In this document: piece by piece, positions 26,660 to 40,241 of the stretch | Position numbering within the stretch: position 1 is the stretch's first letter | Layout: each line of letters starts with the position of its first letter | NCBI GenBank assembly: GCA_038125725.1 | Contig: JAYPEK010000007.1 | Location: 1 to 64,000 of the forward strand | Reading direction: 5' to 3' | Length of the DNA: 64,000 nt | Source of the DNA: TMED8 sp038125725 | Lineage (GTDB): Bacteria; Pseudomonadota; Alphaproteobacteria; Rhodospirillales; Casp-alpha2 | Notes under the pieces: model-generated | Told to the model about the DNA's origin: nothing | The model's database searches: none | Seen by the model: the letters and a program-made list of their open reading frames with translations, nothing else | Position numbers and translations under genes: made by a program

Positions 26660-27772
26660 ATGACGACAGACAATACCATCGGCGCGTTCCAGGAATTCGA
26701 AACCCTGCACGAATTCGCCAAGGCGGCGAAGGAGCGGCTCACGGTCCAGACTTGGGACTACCTGATGGGCGGGGCCGACACCGAAACCACGCAGCGGCGC
26801 AACCGCCTGGCGCTGGATACCATGGGGTTCCGCCCGCGCGTGCTGCGCGACGTCGAGCACATCGACTGCGGCGGCAAGCTGCTGGGCCAGGACCTGAACC
26901 TGCCGATCGTGCTGGCGCCCATCGGGTCCTTGCAGGATTTCATCCCCGAAGGCGGCATCGCGCCGACGCTGGCGGCGGCCGATGCGGGCGTGCTGCACAT
27001 GCTCTCGTCGCGCGCCGAGCCGGGGCTGGAAGCGGTGGCTGAGGCGGTCGAATATCCGAAGATCTTCCAGCTCTACGTGCGCGGCGATCCCGATTACGTC
27101 GACGATCATATCCGCCGCGCCATCGCCGCCGGTTACATCGCTTTCACCTTCACCGTCGACCTGGATTACTACGGCCGGCGCGAACGCGACCTGGCGAAAC
27201 GCTACCGGACCACGTCGCGCCGCGTGAAGCAGGCCGAGGAGTGGCAGTACCGCTTCACCTGGGACGACGTGAAACGCATCCAGGACACCTTCGACATCCC
27301 GATCATCCTGAAAGGCATTGCCACCGCCGAGGACGCGGCGCTCTGCGTCGAGCAGGGCATCGACGTCGTTTACGTCTCCAACCACGGCGGCCGACAACTC
27401 GATCACGGGCGCGGCGGCCTCGACGTGCTGCCGGAAATCGTCAAGGCGGTCGACGGCAAGGCGGAGATCATCGTTGACGGCGGCTTCATGCGCGGCACCG
27501 ACGTGGTCAAGGCGATGGCCATGGGCGCCAATGCGGTCGGCCTCGGCCGCCTGCAGGGCATGGCCCTCGGCGCCAAGGGGCGCGAAGGCGTGGTGCGGAT
27601 GCTTGAGCTGCTGAAGACCGAGATCCACATCTGTCTCGGTCTGCTGGGCGTCACCTCGTTCGCCGAGCTGAACGAGAGCTACCTGCACCCGGTGGCCCCG
27701 GTGGAAATCCCGGGGCCCCTGAGTGCTTTTCCGCTGTTGTTCGAGAACTACCTCAACGAGGCCGGGGATTAA
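26660..27772 (+). CDS. FMN-dependent alpha-hydroxyacid oxidase/dehydrogenase
   Basis: This 370-residue TIM barrel belongs to the lactate-dehydrogenase/glycolate-oxidase family. Active-site residues are visible: Tyr139 (FQLYVRGD), Lys218 (ILKGI), His242 as catalytic base in SNHGGRQLDHG with the following Arg, and the FMN-phosphate segment DGGFMRGTDVVKAMAMGA. It oxidises an L-2-hydroxy acid to a 2-oxo acid. It follows the RraA-like gene, which could supply or consume a related oxo acid. It ends overlapping the convergent dehydrogenase stop. Confidence 0.93.
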   Translation: MTTDNTIGAFQEFETLHEFAKAAKERLTVQTWDYLMGGADTETTQRRNRLALDTMGFRPRVLRDVEHIDCGGKLLGQDLNLPIVLAPIGSLQDFIPEGGIAPTLAAADAGVLHMLSSRAEPGLEAVAEAVEYPKIFQLYVRGDPDYVDDHIRRAIAAGYIAFTFTVDLDYYGRRERDLAKRYRTTSRRVKQAEEWQYRFTWDDVKRIQDTFDIPIILKGIATAEDAALCVEQGIDVVYVSNHGGRQLDHGRGGLDVLPEIVKAVDGKAEIIVDGGFMRGTDVVKAMAMGANAVGLGRLQGMALGAKGREGVVRMLELLKTEIHICLGLLGVTSFAELNESYLHPVAPVEIPGPLSAFPLLFENYLNEAGD

Positions 27773-28647
27773 GCATTCCCGGCTTTGCCGTCGCGCATCA
27801 GCAGGTAAAGCTCCATGATATCGGAGCCCGGCAGGGTCTCGTCGGTGTCGTTCCATACCGCGCCGACGGTGTCGGCCACGGTTGTCGGCGTGCCGGCCTT
27901 GTGGGCGTTGTCAAGGAACAGGTTGATGTCCTTGGCCAGCAGCGCGGTGGCGAAGCCGCCCTTGAAGGTCTCGGTCAGCACCCGGTTCGGGAACTTTTCC
28001 TCGGTCGCCGAGTTGCGCCCGGTGGAGACGTTGACCACGTCGAGCATGGTCTTCATGTCGAGGCCCTGGGAAACGCCGTAGAGCATCGCCTCGCAGGTCG
28101 CCGCCAGCGCGGTACCGGAAAGGTAGTTGTTGAGGATCTTCAGCGCCTGGCCCTGGCCGGCTTCCTCGCCGACGTGGAAGGGGTTCTTGGCGAAGGAATG
28201 CAGCACGTCGTCGTGCGCTTCCTTGACCGCTTTCGGGCCGGCCAGCATGACCGCGATGGTGCCGGCAATGGCGCCGCCCTGGCCGCCGGACACCGGCGCA
28301 TCCATGTAGACGATGCCGACGCTCTCGCAGCGCGCCGCGGCTTCGCGCGCGGCGGCGGGACCAATGGTCGAGAGATCGATGATGACGCCGGCGCGGCGAT
28401 TGTCGGTGGCGACGATCTCGTCGATCACGGCGAGCGACGCCTTGCCGTCCGGAACCGACAGGAAGATGGTGTCGACGGCGCGTGCCAGCGCCGGCGTATC
28501 GCCGATGATCTGGGTACCTTCGGGCGCGCGCTCCTGCGTGCCGGCCTTGTCGTAGACGCTCAGGTCGAAGCCGCCCTTGGCGATGTTGGTGGCCATCGGG
28601 GCGCCCATTTGTCCGAGGCCGATAAAGCCCAGTTTTTCCGGTTTCAT
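27769..28647 (-). CDS. NAD(P)-dependent beta-hydroxyacid dehydrogenase (3-hydroxyisobutyrate dehydrogenase family)
   Basis: This 292-residue enzyme starts at an ATG at 28647 with the nucleotide-binding motif GFIGLGQMGAPMATN. The substrate loop is present as DAPVSGGQGGA, and the catalytic Lys lies in ALKILNNYLSG. The family oxidises 3-hydroxyisobutyrate, tartronate semialdehyde and similar acids. Its start overlaps the stop of the upstream CMD gene by four bases (ATGA), so they are coupled. Sequence further upstream in frame belongs to that neighbour. Confidence 0.92.
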   Translation of the reverse strand: MKPEKLGFIGLGQMGAPMATNIAKGGFDLSVYDKAGTQERAPEGTQIIGDTPALARAVDTIFLSVPDGKASLAVIDEIVATDNRRAGVIIDLSTIGPAAAREAAARCESVGIVYMDAPVSGGQGGAIAGTIAVMLAGPKAVKEAHDDVLHSFAKNPFHVGEEAGQGQALKILNNYLSGTALAATCEAMLYGVSQGLDMKTMLDVVNVSTGRNSATEEKFPNRVLTETFKGGFATALLAKDINLFLDNAHKAGTPTTVADTVGAVWNDTDETLPGSDIMELYLLMRDGKAGNA

Positions 28648-29051
28648 GATGTCTCCTGGTCCATGTGGGAAGGGTCGATGTTCAAGTCGGCCAGCACCTC
28701 GCGCGCCAGGCGGAAGGCCTCGACGCCGGCGGGCGCGCCGCAGTAGATGGTGAGATGAATGAGAATCTCGCGCAGTTCCTTCAAGCTCAGGCCGTTGTTG
28801 ATGGCACCGCGGAAGTGCAGTTTGAATTCGTGTGATCGGTTCAGCGCCGCCAGCATGCCGAGATTGAGGATCGAACGGTCGCGTTTGGAAAGAACGCCGC
28901 GCCCCCACGATCCGCCCCAGCAGTATTCGGTGACCATTTGCTGAAAATCACGGTTGAAGTCGTCGGCGCCGGCGAGCGATTTTTCCACGTACTCCTCGCC
29001 CAGCACCTCGGTCCGGCACTTAAGGCCGGCTTCGTATTGTTCCGATGACAT
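28644..29051 (-). CDS. Carboxymuconolactone decarboxylase family protein
   Basis: This 135-residue all-helical protein resembles PcaC: ALNRSHEFKLHFRGAINNGLSLKELREILIHLTIYCG, with the conserved His of the ILIHL helix. It lacks the CxxC pair of AhpD peroxidase relatives, which favours a decarboxylase or lactonase-like role. The start at 29051 is chosen because the protein begins MSSEQYEAG as in relatives; upstream frame content is intergenic. It is translationally coupled to the dehydrogenase at 27769. Confidence 0.88.
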   Translation of the reverse strand: MSSEQYEAGLKCRTEVLGEEYVEKSLAGADDFNRDFQQMVTEYCWGGSWGRGVLSKRDRSILNLGMLAALNRSHEFKLHFRGAINNGLSLKELREILIHLTIYCGAPAGVEAFRLAREVLADLNIDPSHMDQETS

Positions 29052-29269
29052 CGGTTCCTCCCTCGTCATGGTTTGGCTGCTGACGGAGCGATATAAGCGC
29101 TTATGCGGATTGAAAAAAAGTGCAAAGATACGATTTCCGTGACGCGGTAGTCCAACGGACACGCTTTTCGCCCTTTTTGACAATTGACAGGTCGCGAAGG
29201 GATATCTACCGTGAACCCAGCCTCGTTCGAACAAAGAGCGAGGGTGAAAAACAAACTTAGGGAGGATCC
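29052..29269. promoter_or_regulatory. Divergent control region with a 12-bp palindrome and a doubled TTGACA
   Basis: This spacer separates the CMD gene from the peptide ABC operon. It contains a perfect palindrome ATAAGCGCTTAT (29093-29104), which could be an operator, and two TTGACA hexamers (29177-29182 and 29184-29189) pointing toward the ABC operon. TATCTA at 29203-29208 is the nearest -10 candidate, but the spacing is imperfect. GGAGG at 29261-29265 is the ribosome site for the GTG start. Confidence 0.45.
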
Positions 29270-30264
<995 letters not shown>

Positions 30265-30268
<4 letters not shown>

Positions 30269-31299
30269 CCGTGCCCAACGATGCGGCCGTGCGTAACGAT
30301 TCCCAGTTCCGCGGCAAGCCTACCGATGAACTGCTGATCGATGTCCGAAACCTGAAGATGCACTTCCCGGTGACGGAAGGCGTATTCGTGCAGCGGGTGG
30401 TGGCCTCGGTGAAGGCCGTCGACGGCATCAGCTTCCAGATCATGAAGGGCGAGACCCTCGGCCTGGTCGGCGAATCGGGCTGTGGCAAGACCACCACTGG
30501 GCGCTGCATCCTGCAGCTCGAGGATCCGACGTCAGGCGAGATCATTTTCCGCGGCCAAGACATCAACGGCCTCGACGACAAGTCGATGATCGATATCCGC
30601 AAGAAGATCCAGGTGATCTTCCAAGATCCGTTCTCGTCGCTGAATCCGCGCATGAAGATCGGCGAAATCCTGACCGAGCCGATGCGCGTGCATAACATCA
30701 TTCCGAACGAGGAAGACCGCCGCCAGCGCGCCGTTGAACTGCTGACCACCTGCGGGCTGAAGGCCAACTTCTTCGATCGCTATCCGCATGAAATGTCGGG
30801 CGGCCAGCGCCAGCGCGTCGGCATCGCCCGGGCGCTCGCCATGAACCCCGAGTTCATCATCTGCGACGAGGCGGTTTCGGCGCTGGACGTGTCGATCCAG
30901 GCACAGGTCGTCAATCTTTTGGAAGACCTGCGTGAACAGTTCGGGCTGACCTATCTGTTCATTTCCCACGACCTGAGCGTCGTGCGGCATATCTGTCACC
31001 GGGTGGCGGTGATGTATCTGGGCCACATGGTCGAACTCGCCGATTGCGACGAGTTGTTCGACAATCCCTTGCATCCCTATACCCAGGCGTTGCTGGAGGC
31101 GGTGCCGATTCCCGATCCGGACCTGGAGAAGGGACGCGAGCACAAGATCATCAAGGGTGAAATCCCGAGCCCGATCAATCCGCCGTCCGGCTGCGTCTTC
31201 CATCCACGCTGCCCGAAGGCGGTGGATAGCTGCAAACAACAGATTCCCGAATTCAGGGAAGTCAAACCGGGCCACTGGGTGGCCTGTACAGAGGTGTGA
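30265..31299 (+). CDS. Dipeptide/oligopeptide ABC transporter ATP-binding protein (DppF-like)
   Basis: This 344-residue second ATPase of the importer has Walker [10 protein letters not shown], signature MSGGQRQRV, Walker [15 protein letters not shown] and an SHDLSVV H-loop. The C-terminal extension has [14 protein letters not shown]. The ATG at 30265 overlaps the upstream stop (ATGA), and the frame before it is a shadow of the first ATPase. It pairs with the DppD-like subunit to drive the DppBC permeases. Confidence 0.95.
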
Positions 31300-31371
31300 G
31301 CGCTCCTTGGCCGGGGTGCCGCATTGAGCAGGAACTGGGAGGTTCCTAATTTCACTGGGAAGGAGACCGAG

Positions 31372-32988
31372 ATGAAATATCTATCAGCCAAGCTGGCGAT
31401 CGCCGGGGTTGTCGGGGCCGGTGTGGCCCTGAGCGGCGCTTTCGCCAATGCCGCGGACACGCCGAAACCCGGCGGCGTCCTCAACTTCGTCGTGCCCGGC
31501 AAGGCGCCGAGCTACGACGGCCACATCGAAACGACCTATGCGATGGTGCATCGCATTCGTCCGTTCTACAGCCTGTTGATCCGCGTCAACCCGGACAACC
31601 CGTCGGATCCGTCCGACTTCGTCTGCGACCTGTGCGTCGGTGACGTGCCGAAGCCGACCGAAGGTGGCACCGTCTACACCTTCAAGATCCGTGACGGCGT
31701 CAAGTTCCACGACGGCACGCCGCTGACCTCGGCCGACATCAAGGCGACCTACGACAAGATCATTTTCCCGCCGAAGAGTGTTCCGAGCGCGCGGAAATCG
31801 TTCTTCAAGGCGGTCGAGTCGATCACCACGCCTGACGACCACACCGTGGTCTTCAAGCTGGCGTTCCCGACCGGCAGCTTTATCCCGGCCTTGGCGACCC
31901 CGTTCAACTTCACCTACGCGAAGAAGGATCTGGATGCGCACGGCTATGCCTGGCACAAGACCAACATCAACGGCACCGGCGCGTACAAGTTCGTGCAGCA
32001 CCAGCAGGGCTCGTTCCTGGAAGGCGTGAAGAACCCCGACTACTACATCAAGGGGCGCCCCTACCTGGACGGCTTCAAGGCCATCACCTCGGCCAAGATG
32101 GCACTGTCCATCCAGGCCATTCGTGGCGACCGTGCGGCCATCGAGTTCCGCGGCTTCCCGCCGAAAGCGCGTGACGACCTTGTGAAAGCGCTGGGCGACA
32201 AGATCACCGTCCAGGAAAGCGACTGGAACTGCGTGCTGCTGGCGACGCCGAACCACAAGAAAAAGCCGTTTGACGATGCCCGCGTTCGTCAGGCGCTGAC
32301 CCTCGGCCTCGACCGCTGGGGCGGCTCCAAGTACCTGTCCCGCATCGCCATCGTGAAGACCGTTGGCGGCGTCGTGTTCCCGAGCCACAAGCTCGCCGCG
32401 ACCAAGGACGAACTGATGAAGCTGAAGGGCTACGGCTCCGACATCAACGCGGCTCGCGCCGAAGCTGGCAAGCTTCTCGCCGACGCCGGCGTGCCGGGTC
32501 TGAAGTTCACCCTCACCAACCGCGGCGTCGACCAGCCGTACAAGGTGGTGGGCACCTGGGCCATCGACCAGTGGAACAAGTCCGGCATGAAGGTCGACCA
32601 GCAAGTGCTGCCGACGCCGCAGTTCTACGATGCTCTGCGTAAGAAGAAAGAGTACGACGTGTCGATGGACTTCAACTGCCAGTCCGTCATCAACCCGATT
32701 GCCGACATCACCAAGTTCCTTGGTTCCGCCGGCAACAACTACGGGTCCTATCAGGACCAGCCGCTCGAGGACATCTACAACAAGATCCTAAAGTCGGGTG
32801 ACGAGGCCGAACAGCGCCGTCTGATCCGCGACTACGAGACCCGGGCGCTTTCCGACCAGGCCCATCTGCTGATCACGCTGTGGTGGTACAAGATCAACCC
32901 GCACCGTTCCTATGTGAAGGGCTGGAAGATCGCGCCGTCGCACTACCTGAACCAGCACCTGGACAACGTCTGGCTGGACAAGGGCTAA
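31372..32988 (+). CDS. Peptide-type ABC transporter substrate-binding protein
   Basis: This 538-residue family-5 solute-binding protein has a Sec signal peptide (KYLSAKLAIAGVVGAGVALSGAFANAA) and no lipobox, so it is free in the periplasm. Family marks include YTFKIRDGVKFHDGTPLTSADIKATYD. The fold usually binds di- or oligopeptides but also opines and other amino-acid conjugates, so the ligand is open. A hairpin just after the stop probably allows more of this protein to be made than of the permeases. Confidence 0.94.
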   Translation: MKYLSAKLAIAGVVGAGVALSGAFANAADTPKPGGVLNFVVPGKAPSYDGHIETTYAMVHRIRPFYSLLIRVNPDNPSDPSDFVCDLCVGDVPKPTEGGTVYTFKIRDGVKFHDGTPLTSADIKATYDKIIFPPKSVPSARKSFFKAVESITTPDDHTVVFKLAFPTGSFIPALATPFNFTYAKKDLDAHGYAWHKTNINGTGAYKFVQHQQGSFLEGVKNPDYYIKGRPYLDGFKAITSAKMALSIQAIRGDRAAIEFRGFPPKARDDLVKALGDKITVQESDWNCVLLATPNHKKKPFDDARVRQALTLGLDRWGGSKYLSRIAIVKTVGGVVFPSHKLAATKDELMKLKGYGSDINAARAEAGKLLADAGVPGLKFTLTNRGVDQPYKVVGTWAIDQWNKSGMKVDQQVLPTPQFYDALRKKKEYDVSMDFNCQSVINPIADITKFLGSAGNNYGSYQDQPLEDIYNKILKSGDEAEQRRLIRDYETRALSDQAHLLITLWWYKINPHRSYVKGWKIAPSHYLNQHLDNVWLDKG

Positions 32989-33008
32989 TTCGGCTCCAAT
33001 AACCGGAA

Positions 33009-33042
33009 CCCGCCCGTCGCTTCGGCGGCGGGCGGGGTTTCC
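33009..33042 (+). terminator. Attenuator-like hairpin between binding protein and permease genes
   Basis: A GC-rich stem (CCCGCCCG-T-CGC pairing with GCG-G-CGGGCGGG around a TTCG tetraloop) is followed by a short T-run GTTT. It lies 20 bases after the binding-protein stop and inside the operon, as expected for partial termination. Confidence 0.7.
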
Positions 33043-33092
33043 CAATAATTCCTGGGACGCTAAGCGTTCAATCCCCTACCAAGGTCAGGTCG

Positions 33093-34064
33093 ATGGGTAA
33101 GTATCTATTAAAACGTGGTTTTTTGGTCATTCCGACCCTGATCGGCGCCGCCATCCTGGTGTTTTTCCTGCTGCGCCTGGTGCCGGGAGATATCTGTGAG
33201 GTTCGGCTGGCCGGTACCGGTCTCTATGCCGACCCGAAGGAGATCGAGCTCTGCCGCGAGCAGCTTGGGCTCAATAAACATATCCTTCTGCAATTCGTTG
33301 ATTTCATTAAGGGCTATCTGACCTTCGACCTGGGCACCTCCATGTGGACGGGGCAGCCGATCACCACCGAGATCAGCCTGCGCTTCCATCTGTCCCTGCA
33401 GGTGGCGATCATGGCGACTTTCGTCGCGGTGATCATTTCGATCCCGCTCGGCGTTATTTCTGCGGTGAAGCAAAACACCTGGATCGATTATTTCGTGCGT
33501 GGCTTTTCCATTGCCGGCATCGCCATGCCATCGTTCTGGCTCGGCATCATCATCATCCTCGGCATGCTGATCGTGACCCAGGAAGTCCTGGGTGAACCAT
33601 GGATGCCACCTATCCAATTCAAACCCATATGGGAAGACCCGGTCTGGAACCTGTCGCAGTTGTTCTGGCCGACGGTGGCCACCGGCTACCGCTATTCCGC
33701 CGTGGCCACCCGCATGACCCGTTCGGCATTGCTGGAAGTGCTGCGCGAGGACTACGTGCGCACGGCACGGGCCAAGGGCCTGATCGAGAAGGTGATCATC
33801 AACCGACATGCGCTCAAGAACGCGCTGTTGCCGGTGGTTACCATCATCGCCATCGAATTCGCCTTCCTGATCGGCGGCCTGGTGGTCACCGAACAGGTGT
33901 TCAACCTGAACGGCCTCGGACGCCTGTTCGTGGAATCGGTGGGCTCACAGGACTTCGCCATGACCCAGCAGTTGGTCATGCTGGTGGTGGTGGTGTTCGT
34001 GTTCACCAACCTCTTCGTCGACGTCTTCTATGCGTGGCTCGATCCGCGCATCCGCTACAGTTAG
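33093..34064 (+). CDS. Dipeptide-type ABC transporter permease (DppB-like)
   Basis: This 323-residue inner-membrane permease has six helices. The N-terminal GKYLLKRGFLVIPTLIGAAILVFFLLRLVPGD and the ATPase-coupling loop EDYVRTARAKGL are typical of DppB/OppB. It begins 104 bases after the binding protein, beyond the hairpin, and is followed nine bases later by the DppC-like partner. Confidence 0.95.
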   Translation: MGKYLLKRGFLVIPTLIGAAILVFFLLRLVPGDICEVRLAGTGLYADPKEIELCREQLGLNKHILLQFVDFIKGYLTFDLGTSMWTGQPITTEISLRFHLSLQVAIMATFVAVIISIPLGVISAVKQNTWIDYFVRGFSIAGIAMPSFWLGIIIILGMLIVTQEVLGEPWMPPIQFKPIWEDPVWNLSQLFWPTVATGYRYSAVATRMTRSALLEVLREDYVRTARAKGLIEKVIINRHALKNALLPVVTIIAIEFAFLIGGLVVTEQVFNLNGLGRLFVESVGSQDFAMTQQLVMLVVVVFVFTNLFVDVFYAWLDPRIRYS

Positions 34065-34073
34065 GAAATCGCC

Positions 34074-34976
34074 ATGACGACAGTAAGCGAAATCGAAGTC
34101 GAAGCCGATTTTGAGGAACTTTCCGACAAGAAGCCTTGGTCGCAGGTCGCCTCGGAAATGGTGCGCAAGCAGCCGCTTGGTGTTGCCGGTGGCGCCATCG
34201 TGGTGCTGATGATCCTGATGGCGATCTTCGCCGACTTCCTGACCTTCTATAACCCGATCGAGAACTCGCTGGAGTTCATGCTGGTGCCGCCGGATTCGCA
34301 GTTCTGGCTCGGCACCGACCAGTTCGGGCGCGATCTTTTCACCCGCATCATCTACGGTGCCCGCACGGCGCTGACGGTGGGCTTCACCTGCGCTATCTTC
34401 GGCTCCACCCTGGGGCTGGTGCTGGGTGTCGCCAGCGCCTATTTCGGCGGCGTTTTCGACCTCGTCGTGCAGCGCATCGTCGACGTGGTCATGGCCTTCC
34501 CGCTGATCATCCTGGCGCTGGCCGTGGTCGCCACGCTCGGGCCCGGCACCCAGAACGTGATCATCGCCATCACCATCCCGTTCATCCCGCAATGCGCGCG
34601 GGTGGTGCGCTCCAACGCGCTGGCGATCCGTGAAATCCCCTACGTGGACGCGGCGCGGGCGCTCGGCTTCTCCAACATGCGGATCATTCTCCGCCACATG
34701 GTGCCGAACGTGATGGCGCCGTACCTGATCATGTTGACCTCGTTCCTCGGACAGGCCATCCTTTTGGAAGCGTCGCTCAGCTATCTCGGTCTCGGTGTGC
34801 AGGAACCCACGCCCGCCTGGGGCCTGATGCTGCAGGGCGGCGCCGAGGAGTTCGCGGAATCGGCTCCTTGGGTGGCGATCTGGCCGGGTGTCGCGATTTC
34901 CCTCGCGGTGTTCGGTTTCAACCTGTTCGGCGACTCTGTGCGCGATACGCTCGATCCGAAGCTGCGTTCGCGCTAG
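34074..34976 (+). CDS. Dipeptide-type ABC transporter permease (DppC-like)
   Basis: This 300-residue permease has the DppC pattern: a first helix, a periplasmic loop with FWLGTDQFGRDLFTRIIYGARTAL, and the coupling motif PYVDAARALGFSN. The acidic N-terminus (SEIEVEADFEELSDKKPW) is somewhat longer than usual. It is the last importer gene; a strong hairpin follows at 35014. Confidence 0.95.
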   Translation: MTTVSEIEVEADFEELSDKKPWSQVASEMVRKQPLGVAGGAIVVLMILMAIFADFLTFYNPIENSLEFMLVPPDSQFWLGTDQFGRDLFTRIIYGARTALTVGFTCAIFGSTLGLVLGVASAYFGGVFDLVVQRIVDVVMAFPLIILALAVVATLGPGTQNVIIAITIPFIPQCARVVRSNALAIREIPYVDAARALGFSNMRIILRHMVPNVMAPYLIMLTSFLGQAILLEASLSYLGLGVQEPTPAWGLMLQGGAEEFAESAPWVAIWPGVAISLAVFGFNLFGDSVRDTLDPKLRSR

Positions 34977-35013
34977 GCCGAAAACCAAATTCAAGCGCTT
35001 CGGCCCCCGGCCC

Positions 35014-35045
35014 CCGGCCCCCGTGGTCGGGGGCCGGCTCGTTTT
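35014..35045 (+). terminator. Rho-independent terminator after the importer operon
   Basis: A 10-bp perfect GC stem (35014-35023 with 35028-35037, loop TGGT) is followed by CTCGTTTT. Two further CCCCCGG units precede it and could form alternative pairings. It separates the importer from the fused exporter gene. Confidence 0.8.
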
Positions 35046-35077
35046 AGAGGGGCGACACGGGTCAGAGTGAGGTAGGG

Positions 35078-38656
<3,579 letters not shown>

Positions 38657-38681
38657 CACCGAACAACGGGAGGAAGACGAG

Positions 38682-40241
38682 ATGACCAAGCGGGTCGCCC
38701 TGATGGGGATGCACCTGGAAGCTAACAGCTTCGCACCGCCGACGACGGAGCAGGATTTCCGCACCCTCTGCTACATGCAAGGGGACGAAATCCTTGCCGA
38801 CATTGCGCGGGAAAACCCGAGCCTGCCGGCCGAGATTTCCGCTTTCCACGCCGAGATGAACCGCCTCGGCGTCGACTGGGAACCGGTGCCGATCCTGGTG
38901 ACAGCGGCGGAACCGGGCGGCCCGGCGGACGAGGCCTTCTTCCAGCGCACCAAGGCCGAAATGCAGCGCCGGCTCGAAGCCGCGGGCCCGCTCGACGGCG
39001 TTTTCTGCTCGCTGCACGGTGCCATGACGTCGACCGGCGGCGACGATCCGGACGGTGAGTTGCTGGAGATGGTCCGCACCATCGTCGGCCCGGACGCGCC
39101 GATCCTCTCCACCCTCGATTTGCACGCCAACATATCCGAGCGCATGGTGGAGATGGCCGACGTGCTGGTCTCCTATATCACCAACCCGCACGTGGACCAG
39201 GCCGAGCGCGCCCAGGAAAGCGCCAACCTGATGTGCGAAATCTGGGACGGCATGAAGCCGGAAGTGGCTTTCATCCGCCTGCCGCTGGTGTCTCCGTCGG
39301 TGGTGCTGTTGAGCGCGCAGGGGCCCTATGCGGACCTGATCAACTACGGTCAGGCGGCGCAGGCGAAGAACCCCGCCGTCATCGCCAATGTTTCGGTGGT
39401 GGCCGGCTTCGTCTATTCCAACACGCCGATGAACGGCATCGCCGTAATCGTAACGGCACGCGGCGACCGGGACGCCGCCCGCGCGCTCTCGGCCGATATC
39501 GCCGAGCGCGGCTGGGCCGACCGGACGCGGTTCAGGAAGGTCGGGACGCCGCTTGCCGATGCCGTGGCGGAAATGAAGGCCTCCGGCGCGGACCCGTCAC
39601 AGGCGGCACGGATCTTCGCCGACGTCGCCGACAATCCGGGCGGCGGCGGGCGCGGCAACACCACCTATGTGTTGAGGGCCCTGGTCGAGGCCGGCGTCGA
39701 CGGGTGCCTGTTCGGCATCTTCCACGATCCGGCCCTGGCGCGGGCCGCCCATGCGGCGGCCGAGGGGGCGGCGTTCGATGCCGTCTTCAACGCCGAGACT
39801 GAGAGCGAGTTCTCAGAGCGTTTCGAGGCGCCGGCACGGGTGCTGGGGCTGATCGACGGCAAGCTGGTCGGGACCCTCGGTATCTGGGCCGGGCGCAGCA
39901 TCGACGTCGGGCCGACGGCGCTTTTGCAGGTCGGCGGGGTCAAGATCGTCGTGGTGACCAACCGCAAGCAATGCGCCGATCCGGTGTTCTTCCAGGCTTT
40001 CGGCCTCGACGTGGCCCAGGCCCGGAGCGTCGTCGTCAAGTCGCGCGGCCACTTCCGCGCCGGCTTCGCGCCCTATTTCGACGACGCCCATACGGTGGAG
40101 ATTGACGTACCGGGCCTGACCTCGCCGGTGCTGGCGAATTTCAACTTCGACCGCCTGCCGAGGCCGGTCTATTCCCTGGACGAGGAAACCACTTGGGCCG
40201 GCCCGCCATGGCAGGGCGAAGGCGGAGAGACGGCATCATGA
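38682..40241 (+). CDS. M81 family metallopeptidase (MlrC-like)
   Basis: This 519-residue cytoplasmic metalloenzyme shares the MlrC fold, named for microcystin breakdown. The N-terminal MGMHLEANSFAP motif, the DGVFCSLHGAM motif with metal-binding His, and the STLDLHANIS segment supply metal ligands. It overlaps the following CitE-like gene and lies downstream of the peptide importer and fused exporter. Many M81 proteins sit near dipeptide-type transporters, consistent with cleavage of an unusual imported peptide or amide. The natural substrate is unknown. Confidence 0.9.
   Translation: MTKRVALMGMHLEANSFAPPTTEQDFRTLCYMQGDEILADIARENPSLPAEISAFHAEMNRLGVDWEPVPILVTAAEPGGPADEAFFQRTKAEMQRRLEAAGPLDGVFCSLHGAMTSTGGDDPDGELLEMVRTIVGPDAPILSTLDLHANISERMVEMADVLVSYITNPHVDQAERAQESANLMCEIWDGMKPEVAFIRLPLVSPSVVLLSAQGPYADLINYGQAAQAKNPAVIANVSVVAGFVYSNTPMNGIAVIVTARGDRDAARALSADIAERGWADRTRFRKVGTPLADAVAEMKASGADPSQAARIFADVADNPGGGGRGNTTYVLRALVEAGVDGCLFGIFHDPALARAAHAAAEGAAFDAVFNAETESEFSERFEAPARVLGLIDGKLVGTLGIWAGRSIDVGPTALLQVGGVKIVVVTNRKQCADPVFFQAFGLDVAQARSVVVKSRGHFRAGFAPYFDDAHTVEIDVPGLTSPVLANFNFDRLPRPVYSLDEETTWAGPPWQGEGGETAS

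Noticed and set aside
35000..35040. Tandem GGCCCCC units as a repeat element
   Set aside because: The last copy forms a terminator stem with GTTTT following; a repeat family cannot be supported.
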